Source: Peptococcaceae bacterium UBA4997
GTDB lineage: Bacteria > Bacillota > Dehalobacteriia > UBA4068 > UBA4997
NCBI GenBank assembly: GCA_002398485.1
Contig: DGYV01000029.1
Span: forward strand, 1-17,939
Length of the DNA stretch: 17,939 nt
Direction: 5' to 3'
Shown here: positions 6,218 through 13,852 of the stretch, piece by piece
Layout of the letters: each line of letters opens with the position of its first letter
Position numbering within the stretch: the first letter of the stretch is position 1
Made by a program: the position numbers and the translations under genes
The notes under the pieces: generated by a model
The model's input: only the letters and a program-made list of their open reading frames with translations
Databases searched by the model: none
Told to the model about the DNA's origin: nothing

Positions 6218-9200
6218 TTGAAGAAGAAAAGCATGTTAGTATTGCTATTGGCATTGGTAATGGTTTTTACCTTTGCCGTTTCCGTAATGGCTGCGGATTA
6301 TAGCGATACGGAAAACCACTGGGCAAATGCCCAAATTGAAAAGTGGAGTGATGAAGGTATTTTGCAGGGCTCGGATGGTAAATTCCGCCCTTCGGATTCC
6401 ATTACCCGTGGAGAAATGGCGATTATCCTGGATAGGATCATGGATTACCAGGTAAAAGCCAAAAACAGCTTTGGGGATTTGGCAAGTGAGGCCTATTTTA
6501 CAGATGCTATCCTGAAAGCTAATGCTTCGGGAGTGATTTTGGGTGATGCCGGTAAGGTAAGGCCCAAGGATTACATAACACGTGAGGAAGCGGCAGTAAT
6601 GCTGGGCAGGGCCTTTGGCCTTACGGCTTCCGCAAATGCAAGCTCAAATTTTACGGATAAGGCAAATGTTGCCTCTTGGGCTTCTGCCATGGTACTTACT
6701 ATGGAGCAAAAAGGCTTTATAGGCGGCACGGATGGTAAATTCTTGCCCAAAAACAACATCAGCCGTGCTGAAGTTGTGAAAATAGTAGATAATATCATTA
6801 AAGGCTTTGTTACCAAAGCAGGCACCTATACTGCAAATGTAGAGGGTACTTTAGTGGTTAATGCGCCTAATGTTATTCTGAAAGGTATCACTATCGGCGG
6901 TGATTTGGTAGTGGCTCCCGGCGTAGGTGAAGGTGAAATCACTTTGGATAACGTAACCGTTAAAGGCAATTTGGTAGTTAAAGGCGGCGGCGTTAATTCA
7001 ATAGTTATTAAAGGTAACTCAGATATAGGTAAAGTATTGGTAACTAAGGTTGGCAACCAAGTGCGTGTAGTTACCGAAGGCAATGCGGATGTAGAAATTG
7101 TAGTAGTTGACGACGGCTCCGATGATGTTGTTTTAACAGGTTCCTTCGGTGATGTTCAGGTAAATGCTTCGGATGTAGTTGTTAAGGCAGTTGATGCTTC
7201 TATTACCAACGCCAAAATAGAAGGCACAAAATCCAAGGTTGTTTTGGATGCTAAATCCACAGTAAATACTTTAACCTTAAGTGCAGCAGGTGCTGAAGTA
7301 AGCGGTGATAAAGGCGCGGTTGTTAAATCCGTAGTTGCCGAAAGCACTGCCAAAGGTGCTGAAATTACAGGCAACATCACTGTAGAAAAGGCTGAAGTAA
7401 AAGCAAATAACGTAGCAGTAAATACAGTTGGTACCAAAGTAACCGTAAGTGCCGGTGTAACCGGTACAACCTCTAACGGTAATACGGTAAATGCCGGTAC
7501 AACAGTAACCACTACTACAACTGCTCCCTCAACTTCTACGGGTTCGGGTGGTGGCGGCGGTAGCAGTACAGTGGCAGTAAGTGCTATTAGTGTGGTTGTT
7601 GACGGTGAAGGTGAAGCTACAATATCCGCAAAAGATGGTACACTACAGCTTAAAGCTAATGTTACTCCTAGTACTGCAAGTAACAAATCAGTAACATGGT
7701 CTGTAGATGAGCCAGAAATAGCAACAATCAGCAACACTGGTTTATTGACAGCAAAGACAAATGGAAAAGTTACTGTAACAGCCACAGCTAAAGATGGCTC
7801 TGGTGAAAAAGGAAGTCTTGTAGTTACAGTTTCTGAACAAGAGAAAACATTGTCCGTTGCTACAATTGGCAGCCTTAGAATTCCAGCAACAGAGGAAATC
7901 TTTGCTTGGGCAAATGGTTATAACCATTCCGTATGGAACGGATTAAATGTAACAGGAACATTGTATAATGCAAAGGAAAAGAGTGTCCCTGCATTTGGTA
8001 AAGATAGTGGTGAAAAATGGTTCCTGCCATTCGCTATAACAGCACCTGCAGATGTGGCTGATGGTGCTACTGTTAAGATTACAGGTCTAAAAGCTGGAAA
8101 AGAATCTTCATTCACTTACACGAAAGACCATTTTGAAACAGATAAGAAAGTTCTTCAAGTATTATGGGCTGTAGAAAAAGATGAAAACATTACTATCGTA
8201 GTGGATTGGGATGGTGAAGGTGCAAATTATACAGCTAAGGAATATACCTTGAACCTTAAGGGTTTGACATTAAGTGAGAATGAAACCCCACCACTAAAAG
8301 TTGTGAGCATTGAAAAGAATAGTGAACACGTAAAAGATGCTAACAATACAACTGTTAATGCAGTTGGCAATGTAGTAACTATTGGCGGTAAGATTCCTTA
8401 TCAGGCAGAAAGCATCTTAGGCCATGCTGAAGGTTCATATTTATATGAATTCAAAGTAACCTTGGATAACCTAGGGAAAGAAGCAGCCTGCAAAACAGAA
8501 GGAAGCACAACCAACATTTATGCAGCTAGTGATAATTGGCTAGACGGCGATAACTACTTCAAATTTGTAGGAGACGCATCTAATCGTCAAAATATCACAA
8601 TCACCATTGACAATGATGGCAATTGGAAAACAACAGAAGACCAGTTAGTCATCACAGTTAAAGTTGCCGCAGATGCACAACTAGGGGAAGATTCCACAGC
8701 AACAATAACCCTTGATGGTGAAGATGCTCATTCAAACACTAAATATAATGGTGAAAACCATGACCTAAAGCTAAGCAATGACCTTAAAGTAACAGGCGCA
8801 TTGAAATATCATGAAACAGATCCAACAGACATGGGCTTTGCAGCTTATGACAAACACTTCATGGTATTTACAATCAAAGACCTACCTGAAACTGGAGCAA
8901 CAATTACAGTAGAAGGAAAAGCAAATGGTTCTGATAGCAGCACAACATACACCTTAACTGGAAACAGTGAAGTATTTGTATGGGGTGTAGAAGCTAATGA
9001 AAATATTGAGATCACAGTAAACTATGGCGAAGGCTTTGAACCAATGGTTTATACACTGGATCTTAGTGGAGTAACCTTGGAAGATCCAAACGCAGTTATA
9101 GGCACTCACACTGTAGAAGTTGGTGACACAGCAGTTCCTGGCTTCGAGAGAAATACAGGTGGAACAATAACTGTAGATGTTAGTGCAGTAGCAGACGGCA

Positions 9201-9547
9201 AGATAACTGGAGAAGCCTTATCAGCATTAAATGCTCAAGTCCCAGGCACAGATGGAAATCCTGAAATTGGCTACACAGGATTCGACATCACCTTCAACGC
9301 TGAAGAAGGCCAACAAGCTAAGGGCATTGAAGTATATGCAGACGATAAAAAACTAAACGCAACTTTAGATGGCGAAAATCTAATCAAGTTATATGCTGCA
9401 ATAGCAGATAGAACTGGAGACGAAGGTAGCTATACTTGGAAAGTTCGTGAAGAAAAAGTAGAATGGAAACTTGTATGGTTAGATGCTGAAAATAACGTAA
9501 TTGGCAGAACCTTCTTTACAACAGATGTAAAAATGGGTTCCAATTAA
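6218..9547 (+). CDS. SLH-domain surface protein with beta-helix and Ig-like domains
   Basis: A 1109-aa secreted protein. Residues 1-25 are a signal peptide (MKKKSMLVLLL... with SVMA before ADYSD). Three SLH repeats follow (about 27-195) with motifs ITRGE, ITREE and ISRAE; such repeats anchor proteins to cell-wall polymers. Residues about 205-430 are short valine- and glycine-rich strands (TLVVNAPNVILKGITIGGDL), like a right-handed beta-helix. A Thr-rich and poly-Gly linker (about 425-450) leads to a group 2 bacterial Ig-like fold (about 452-540; KSVTWSVDEPEIATISNTGLLTA). The remainder has no recognised family but contains a module present twice (576-685 and 856-954). Translation starts at TTG. 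From about 7600 codon use shifts: AGA replaces AGG/CGN for most arginines, and GGA, CCA and ACA become common. It may be a surface-layer or adhesin-like protein; the exact role is unknown. Confidence 0.9.
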   Translation: MKKKSMLVLLLALVMVFTFAVSVMAADYSDTENHWANAQIEKWSDEGILQGSDGKFRPSDSITRGEMAIILDRIMDYQVKAKNSFGDLASEAYFTDAILKANASGVILGDAGKVRPKDYITREEAAVMLGRAFGLTASANASSNFTDKANVASWASAMVLTMEQKGFIGGTDGKFLPKNNISRAEVVKIVDNIIKGFVTKAGTYTANVEGTLVVNAPNVILKGITIGGDLVVAPGVGEGEITLDNVTVKGNLVVKGGGVNSIVIKGNSDIGKVLVTKVGNQVRVVTEGNADVEIVVVDDGSDDVVLTGSFGDVQVNASDVVVKAVDASITNAKIEGTKSKVVLDAKSTVNTLTLSAAGAEVSGDKGAVVKSVVAESTAKGAEITGNITVEKAEVKANNVAVNTVGTKVTVSAGVTGTTSNGNTVNAGTTVTTTTTAPSTSTGSGGGGGSSTVAVSAISVVVDGEGEATISAKDGTLQLKANVTPSTASNKSVTWSVDEPEIATISNTGLLTAKTNGKVTVTATAKDGSGEKGSLVVTVSEQEKTLSVATIGSLRIPATEEIFAWANGYNHSVWNGLNVTGTLYNAKEKSVPAFGKDSGEKWFLPFAITAPADVADGATVKITGLKAGKESSFTYTKDHFETDKKVLQVLWAVEKDENITIVVDWDGEGANYTAKEYTLNLKGLTLSENETPPLKVVSIEKNSEHVKDANNTTVNAVGNVVTIGGKIPYQAESILGHAEGSYLYEFKVTLDNLGKEAACKTEGSTTNIYAASDNWLDGDNYFKFVGDASNRQNITITIDNDGNWKTTEDQLVITVKVAADAQLGEDSTATITLDGEDAHSNTKYNGENHDLKLSNDLKVTGALKYHETDPTDMGFAAYDKHFMVFTIKDLPETGATITVEGKANGSDSSTTYTLTGNSEVFVWGVEANENIEITVNYGEGFEPMVYTLDLSGVTLEDPNAVIGTHTVEVGDTAVPGFERNTGGTITVDVSAVADGKITGEALSALNAQVPGTDGNPEIGYTGFDITFNAEEGQQAKGIEVYADDKKLNATLDGENLIKLYAAIADRTGDEGSYTWKVREEKVEWKLVWLDAENNVIGRTFFTTDVKMGSN
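7943..8272 (+). repeat. C-terminal module, copy 1 (SLH protein residues 576-685)
   Basis: Begins LNVTGTLYN and ends YTLNLKGLTL. It shares with the copy at 8783-9079 the pattern GAT-[VI]-x-[IV], a Gly-containing turn, SS-x-TYT, V-x-W-x-VE-x-x-ENI-x-I-x-V, GEG and YTL-x-L-x-G-[LV]-TL. It is probably a beta-sandwich unit. Confidence 0.75.
8783..9079 (+). repeat. C-terminal module, copy 2 (SLH protein residues 856-954)
   Basis: Begins LKVTGALKY and ends YTLDLSGVTL. It is a diverged copy of the module at 7943-8272, with the same spacing of the VE-x-x-ENI and YTL-x-L elements and about 11 fewer residues. Confidence 0.75.
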
Positions 9548-9587
9548 ATATGCAAATATATCATACAATCCCTAAAAACTAACTAAC

Positions 9588-9636
9588 AAAACCCCCGCAG
9601 GAAAGCAAGCAATTAAGCTCTCTTGCGGGGTTTTTG
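9588..9636 (+). terminator. intrinsic terminator of the SLH gene
   Basis: CCCCGCA (9593-9599) pairs with TGCGGGG (9624-9630). The helix extends inward with one mismatch (GGAAAGC with GCTCTCT), and TTTTT follows (9631-9635). Confidence 0.88.
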
Positions 9637-9733
9637 CTTTATTTGAAGCTAAATCATAAACATTAAATTTGTATGCTAACGGGAAAATAACAGCCGTTAT
9701 ATAGGGTGTAATTTTGGCAAATAGCAGGTAAAC

Positions 9734-9762
9734 TTGTCAAACGGTTGGAAAAATGGTATAAT
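9734..9762 (+). promoter_or_regulatory. sigma-A-type promoter for the opuA operon
   Basis: TTGTCA (9734-9739), a 17-bp spacer and TATAAT (9757-9762). If used, the leader before opuAA is about 435 nt, unusually long. Confidence 0.75.
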
Positions 9763-9989
9763 TAAATAAATAATAATAAGAACTAATTGAATAAGCAATA
9801 AAAAACAGATTGCTTATTGTATATAAAAACGTTAAGTTTTTTATAAAACATAAGGTATATGCATAAGCAAAATATGTTTTTATACCTTTAATAAAAAATA
9901 AAACAGTATTTTGTTTTATAAGCAATTGTTTCTCTTATTAACATACTGCTAAGTAAGTATATTAAAGAGTTTTAAATTTTGTGAAACAT

Positions 9990-10026
9990 AAAGTGCCTTT
10001 AATTTTTTAAATAAAGGACTTTTTTA
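9990..10026 (+). terminator. terminator-like hairpin inside the opuA leader
   Basis: AAAGTGCCTTTA (9990-10001) pairs with TAAAGGACTTT (from 10012) with one bulged G; TTTTTT follows to 10025. As it lies between the strong promoter and opuAA, it could attenuate the operon, or end a short leader RNA if opuAA has another promoter. Confidence 0.6.
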
Positions 10027-10046
10027 TTTTAATAGGAAGCACCCAT

Positions 10047-10109
10047 ATGAAAATCAAAAATTTTGCTTTATTGCTTATTATATTAAGCTGTGGTACTTTT
10101 AAGGCTTAA
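10047..10109 (+). CDS. possible 20-aa leader or lipoprotein-like peptide
   Basis: ATG 10047 to TAA 10107-10109, with AGGAAG eight bases upstream of the start. The peptide begins MKIKNFALLL and ends ILSCGTFKA: a basic start, a hydrophobic core and a lipobox-like L-S-C-G. It could be a leader peptide of the opuA operon, a tiny lipoprotein or the remnant of one. In AT-rich sequence a frame this short can arise by chance. Confidence 0.25.
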   Translation: MKIKNFALLLIILSCGTFKA

Positions 10110-10203
10110 TTTGTAATAAGCAAATCAAATTATAAATAAAGATGTTTGTAGTTTTAGGAGGGAAAAGCCAAAGATTTTTAAAAAGATTATAGAGGAGGGA
10201 AAA

Positions 10204-11415
10204 ATGACAGATACGAATGAAAAAATTTCAGTAAAAAATTTAGTAAAAATATTTGATAGCAATCCCCAAAAGGCATTAAGCTTACTGGTAAATGGCAAAA
10301 GTAAGGATGAAATACTAAAAAAAACAGGCCAAACAGTGGGGATAAATAATGTTAGTTTTACTGTAAAACAAGGTGAAATTTTTGTGATAATGGGGCTTTC
10401 GGGAAGCGGAAAGTCTACTATTTTACGTTGTTTGAACAGGCTTATTGAACCAAGCGCAGGTTCTATTTTTATTGATGGCATTGATATTACCAATTTAAAA
10501 GACAAAGCGCTGCGAAAAATTCGTCAGAAAAAAACAGCTATGGTTTTTCAGCAATTTGCCTTATTGCCGCACCGTACGGTTCTGCAAAATACGCTATTCG
10601 GTTTGGAGCTTCAGGGAGTTTCTAAAAAGGATAGGGAAGAAAAAGCCATAAAAGCTTTGGCGCTGGTTGGGCTTAAAGGCTGGGAAGATAAATATCCCGA
10701 TCAATTAAGCGGCGGCATGAAACAGCGGGTTGGTTTAGCCAGAGCCTTAACCAATGATGCGGATATTCTTTTAATGGATGAGGCTTTTAGTGCACTTGAC
10801 CCTTTGATTAGGGAAGAGATGCAAGATGAGCTTTTAAGTATTCAGCAAAAGATGAATAAAACCATTATTTTTATTACACATGATTTAAATGAGGCTCTTA
10901 AGTTGGGGGATAGGATTGCTTTTTTGCGTGACGGAGCCTTGATTCAGGTAGGAACCCCCGAAGAGATCATTACGGATCCTGCAGATGATTATGTTGGCAA
11001 ATTTGTAAGGGGTGTGGATCGCAGTAAAATTTTGACTGCCGGTGATGTGATGAAAAAACCCCAGCCGCTCATCACTAAGCGTGCTGGCCCTGCGGTTGCT
11101 TTAAGGATTATGAAAGAACATGGCATATCCAGCGTTTTTGTGGTAGATAAGGAAAAGAGATATCAAGGTATTATTACTGTAGATATGGCTGTTGAAGCGA
11201 AAAAATCCAGGGTGCTCAGCTTGAATGAAATCGAGCTGGCACAAACAGATGTAGTTAGAGAAGATGTGCCTGTTCAGGATACCTTAGCGGTGATTGCCGA
11301 GAGTAAACTGCCTATGGCAGTAGTTAATGAGGAAAATAAACTTATTGGGATTATAGTTCGCGGTTCGGTTCTTGCCGCACTTGCTACCGAAAAAGGTGGT
11401 GAAAGCAATGAATAA
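10204..11415 (+). CDS. opuAA: glycine betaine/proline-type ABC transporter, ATP-binding subunit with CBS domains
   Basis: A 403-aa protein of the OpuAA/ProV family, which powers osmoprotectant uptake on the cytoplasmic face. Visible elements are Walker A GLSGSGKST (64-72), Q-loop VFQQFALLPHRTV (about 114-126), signature LSGGM (168-172), Walker B ILLMDEA (188-194) and the switch His in FITHDLNEA (226). Two CBS domains follow (about 281-335 and 345-395). In OpuA transporters the CBS pair senses ionic strength and, in some Firmicutes, c-di-AMP. The start ATG at 10204 follows GAGGAGGGA. The gene overlaps opuAB by eight bases, so the subunits are translationally coupled. An 11-base repeat of the RBS region (AGGAGGGAAAA) occurs at 10156-10166 and 10193-10203. 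Confidence 0.95.
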   Translation: MTDTNEKISVKNLVKIFDSNPQKALSLLVNGKSKDEILKKTGQTVGINNVSFTVKQGEIFVIMGLSGSGKSTILRCLNRLIEPSAGSIFIDGIDITNLKDKALRKIRQKKTAMVFQQFALLPHRTVLQNTLFGLELQGVSKKDREEKAIKALALVGLKGWEDKYPDQLSGGMKQRVGLARALTNDADILLMDEAFSALDPLIREEMQDELLSIQQKMNKTIIFITHDLNEALKLGDRIAFLRDGALIQVGTPEEIITDPADDYVGKFVRGVDRSKILTAGDVMKKPQPLITKRAGPAVALRIMKEHGISSVFVVDKEKRYQGIITVDMAVEAKKSRVLSLNEIELAQTDVVREDVPVQDTLAVIAESKLPMAVVNEENKLIGIIVRGSVLAALATEKGGESNE

Positions 11416-12250
11416 ATTCCCTTTAGCATATCTTGTTGATCAAGCAGTAAAATGGCTGCAAATCAACTTCGGTGATAATTTGGATAGTTTTTCGGATGCT
11501 TTTAATGATTTTATTAAAGCTATAGGTTACTTTTTAACTATTATACCTTGGTGGGTAATTGTATTGGTATTTGCAGCTTTAGCCTGGAAGGCTAAGGGCT
11601 GGAAACTTGCTTTTGGAACAGTTTTAGGGCTGTTTTTTATATATAATTTGAACTTGTGGGCATCTTTTCTGGATACACTTGTTTTGGTAATCATCTCGGC
11701 CATTGTTTCCATTATTATTGGTTTACCTTTGGGGATCCTTGCCGGTAGAAATAATAGGTTTTTTAAGGTGTTGTCGCCAATTTTAGACTTTATGCAAACA
11801 ATGCCTTCATTTGTTTATTTAATTCCTGCTTTGCTTTTTTTTGGTATTGGGAAAGTGCCGGCAGTATTTGCTACCGTAATTTTTGCTATGCCGCCCGCAA
11901 TTCGCTTTACGGCTCTTGGTATTCGTCAAGTTCCGCATGATTTGGTGGAAGTGGGAGAGGCTTTTGGTTCCACACCGTGGCAGCTTTTATGGAAAATCCA
12001 AATGCCGCTTGCCTTGCCTACAATTATGGCCGGTATCAACCAAACCATGATGTTATCTTTATCCATGGTTGTTATTGCGGCTATGATCGGAGCAGGTGGG
12101 CTTGGCGGCGGGGTATTGGAAGCGATTAGTCAATTAAAAATTGGCATGGGCTTTGAATATGGAGTTGCTGTTGTAATTATGGCTATAATTTTGGATAGGC
12201 TTTTTCAAGCACTTGGCGGTTCATTAAGAAGTAATGAAAATAATAAATAA
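11408..12250 (+). CDS. opuAB: glycine betaine/proline-type ABC transporter permease
   Basis: A 280-aa membrane permease of the OpuAB/ProW family. There is an N-terminal segment of about 35 residues, then hydrophobic segments, among them IIPWWVIVLVFAAL, FGTVLGLFFIYNL, LVLVIISAIVSIIIG and ATVIFAMPPAIRFTAL. The cytoplasmic EAA loop that docks the ATPase reads EVGEAFGSTPWQLLWKIQMP, followed by LALPTIMAGI. ATG 11408 is chosen because GGTGG lies just upstream, it overlaps the opuAA stop in the usual coupled way, and the length agrees with Bacillus OpuAB (about 280 aa). The frame is open further upstream, but that would lie inside opuAA. The product forms the membrane channel with OpuAA and OpuAC. 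Confidence 0.95.
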   Translation: MNKFPLAYLVDQAVKWLQINFGDNLDSFSDAFNDFIKAIGYFLTIIPWWVIVLVFAALAWKAKGWKLAFGTVLGLFFIYNLNLWASFLDTLVLVIISAIVSIIIGLPLGILAGRNNRFFKVLSPILDFMQTMPSFVYLIPALLFFGIGKVPAVFATVIFAMPPAIRFTALGIRQVPHDLVEVGEAFGSTPWQLLWKIQMPLALPTIMAGINQTMMLSLSMVVIAAMIGAGGLGGGVLEAISQLKIGMGFEYGVAVVIMAIILDRLFQALGGSLRSNENNK

Positions 12251-12264
12251 GGAGGAATAAAAAC

Positions 12265-13161
12265 ATGAACAAACTCAACAAAGGGTGGCGTAAATTACTG
12301 GGTTTTGTATTAATGTCAGTAATCGTTTTAAGTTTTATGGCAAGTTGCTCAAATACCAATCAGCAGCCGAATAATAATGCGGATGCCGATAAAGGTGAAA
12401 TCAAAATAGGCTATGTAAACTGGGCTGAGTGTGTAGCGGTTAGCAACCTTTGGCAAGTGATTTTGGAAGATAAAGGCTATCAGGTAGAGTTGATCCAGTT
12501 GGATGCGGCACCCCTTTTTGTGGGGTTAAATAAAGGGGATGTTGATTTCTTTATGGATGCATGGTTGCCCATTACACATGAAACATACTGGAATGAATAC
12601 AAGGATAACCTGGAAGATTATGGTGTTTGGTATGAAGGAGAAGCTAAAATTGGGGTTGTAGTACCAAATTATGTTACAATAGATTCTATAAACCAGCTTA
12701 AAGATGAAGCAGCTAAGTTTGATAATAAAATTATTGGGATCGATCCCGGCGCCGGCATTATGAAGGCTTCCGAAAAAGCAAATGAAAGTTACGGGCTTGG
12801 TTTTGAAATTGTTCAAGGCAGTGAGGCTGCTATGATGGCAGCTATGGATAAAGCTTACGGTAAAAATGAATGGATCGCTATTACAGGTTGGAGCCCACAC
12901 TGGATGTTTGCTAAATATGACCTTAAGTATTTAGAAGATCCTAATGGAGATTTTGGCGAAGCGGAAGAGCTACACATTCTTGCCAATAAAGATTTTAGCA
13001 GCAAACAGGCTGGAGTTGTTGATGTGCTGAAAAAATTTAAAATGACCGATGCTCAGATCGGTAGCTTGGAAGCCTTGATTAATGAAGGTATGGAACCTAA
13101 AGATGCCGCTAAAAAGTGGATAGAGGATAATCGAGATCTTGTTGAGGGTTGGCTTAACTAA
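12265..13161 (+). CDS. opuAC: glycine betaine-type ABC transporter substrate-binding lipoprotein
   Basis: A 298-aa protein with a lipoprotein signal: basic start, hydrophobic stretch (about 11-24) and FMASC with the lipid-attached Cys28. A short Asn-rich linker follows, then the OpuAC/ProX-type binding fold: IGYVNWAECVAVSNLW, QLDAAPLFVGLNKGDVDFFM, MDAWLPITH, GIDPGAGIMKASEKA and TGWSPHWMFAKYDLKYL. Trp53, Trp100, Trp209 and Trp213 are candidates for the aromatic cage that holds the trimethylammonium group; which ones do so is inference. The start ATG at 12265 follows TAAGGAGGA and lies 14 bases after the opuAB stop. It is the last gene of the operon, before the terminator at 13286. The likely ligand is glycine betaine or a related compound. 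Confidence 0.95.
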   Translation: MNKLNKGWRKLLGFVLMSVIVLSFMASCSNTNQQPNNNADADKGEIKIGYVNWAECVAVSNLWQVILEDKGYQVELIQLDAAPLFVGLNKGDVDFFMDAWLPITHETYWNEYKDNLEDYGVWYEGEAKIGVVVPNYVTIDSINQLKDEAAKFDNKIIGIDPGAGIMKASEKANESYGLGFEIVQGSEAAMMAAMDKAYGKNEWIAITGWSPHWMFAKYDLKYLEDPNGDFGEAEELHILANKDFSSKQAGVVDVLKKFKMTDAQIGSLEALINEGMEPKDAAKKWIEDNRDLVEGWLN

Positions 13162-13285
13162 ACGGAGTTTAAGTATTAGGGCTGTAGCATATAATATGTA
13201 AAACTGTTTAAACAAGGGCGGTTAATTTTATCACCATAAATATTATTTGATGAAGATTTTTACAGTTATAACAGAATAAGTAGTT

Positions 13286-13330
13286 AAAAATCCCGCAGGC
13301 AAAGTTAAAAGACCACCTGCGGGATTTTTT
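13286..13330 (+). terminator. intrinsic terminator of the opuA operon
   Basis: AAAAATCCCGCAGG (13286-13299) pairs perfectly with CCTGCGGGATTTTT (13316-13329); a T-run completes it. Confidence 0.9.
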
Positions 13331-13660
13331 CGGTTTTAAAACTATTTTTTACTAGGATCAAGATTAATTTCTTTGAAACATTTTTTATACATAAAAAAAT
13401 ACTTTTTCGGGTTTTGTATGCCTTTCTCTTTAACTTTAATGGCGTTTCTGTTATTATTTTAAGTATGAAAACCTTATACGGATTAGTACTTGTATAAACA
13501 AAACAACAAATAGAAACTTCGCTATAAACATCCCTTATGGATAAGGATAAATCCCAAAACAACACCTTTTTCGAACAAATTAAACCACTTGTTTTGGATA
13601 AAAAGGATAAATAAAATATATCTTAAGCACTGTTTTTTACATATAGTGTGTGTAGAGCAT
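13331..13660. other. AT-rich intergenic spacer, no gene seen
   Basis: About 330 bases between the opuAC terminator and the mop promoter. The only longer frame is an 86-codon one on the minus strand that runs into the terminator and has no good ribosome site or protein-like pattern. No RNA gene or repeat was recognised. Confidence 0.5.
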
Positions 13661-13689
13661 TTGACATGAATACATTATAATGTTATTAT
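13661..13689 (+). promoter_or_regulatory. sigma-A-type promoter for the Moco riboswitch/mop unit
   Basis: TTGACA (13661-13666), a 17-bp spacer and TATTAT (13684-13689). The inferred start, near 13696, is about 18 nt before the aptamer. A better -10 match, TATAAT (13676-13681), is only 9 bp from TTGACA and so cannot pair with it. Confidence 0.75.
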
Positions 13690-13713
13690 TGTAGTGTCGA
13701 AATTTTCATACAA

Positions 13714-13815
13714 CTCCGAGTCCTTTCACCTAAGGTTATGTTGAAAAACAATAACTATGGTGGTTGGAACAGGGCCTACAGGGAAACCGGTAGACCTCCC
13801 ATATTTGGAAAGGAG
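13714..13815 (+). ncRNA. Moco (molybdenum/tungsten cofactor) riboswitch
   Basis: The outer helix is CTCC (13714-13717) with GGAG (13812-13815). A second helix, CACC (13727-13730) with GGTG (13759-13762), leads into a canonical 11-nt tetraloop receptor, CCTAAG (13729-13734) and TATGG (13756-13760), capped by a hairpin (GTTAT...ATAAC). A separate hairpin, CTAC...GTAG (13776-13792), ends in a GAAA tetraloop that can dock in that receptor. The Moco RNA family has this tetraloop-receptor design and the GGGCC...ACCTCCC...GGAAAGGAG blocks. Position before a Moco enzyme gene supports the call. Whether it senses Mo- or W-cofactor cannot be told. Confidence 0.8.
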
Positions 13816-13822
13816 CTAAACA

Positions 13823-13852
13823 GTACAGCATTGTGGCACTGCTGTGCTTTTT
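13823..13852 (+). terminator. expression-platform terminator of the Moco riboswitch
   Basis: GTACAGCA (13823-13830) pairs with TGCTGTGC (13840-13847), eight pairs with one G-U, followed by TTTTT (13848-13852). Alternative pairings are visible: AGGAG (13811-13815, the 3' strand of the outer aptamer helix) can pair with CTCCT (13853-13857), and GCTA/CAG flanking the hairpin with CTG/TAGC. These could link cofactor binding to termination. Confidence 0.75.

Larger units (their letters stand above)
9790..10123. repeat. six copies of octamer ATAAGCAA in the opuA leader
   Basis: Direct copies are at 9791-9798, 9863-9870, 9918-9925 and 10116-10123; inverted copies (TTGCTTAT) are at 9810-9817 and 10071-10078. 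The first two form a 10-bp hairpin, AATAAGCAAT (9790-9799) with ATTGCTTATT (9809-9818). The third lies in the loop of a second hairpin, AAGGTATA (9852-9859) with TATACCTT (9881-9888). They may be protein operator sites or RNA elements. Confidence 0.6.

Noticed and set aside
9737..9925. 62-codon minus-strand frame in the opuA leader
   Set aside because: It is composed of Phe/Tyr/Ile-rich AT-driven codons and is antisense to the leader hairpins and octamer copies.
9790..10123. CRISPR-like array in the opuA leader because of the repeated octamer
   Set aside because: Repeats are only 8 bases, occur in both orientations and have irregular spacing; no cas genes are nearby.
11372..11407. Upstream in-frame extension of opuAB
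   Set aside because: The extra residues are coded inside opuAA; ATG 11408 has a ribosome site and gives the family length.
13190..13195. TATAAT after opuAC as a promoter
   Set aside because: No -35 element at a workable distance, and the next gene has a much better promoter past the terminator.
13305..13565. 86-codon minus-strand frame after opuAC
   Set aside because: It runs into the opuA terminator, is low in complexity and AT-driven, and lacks a convincing ribosome site.
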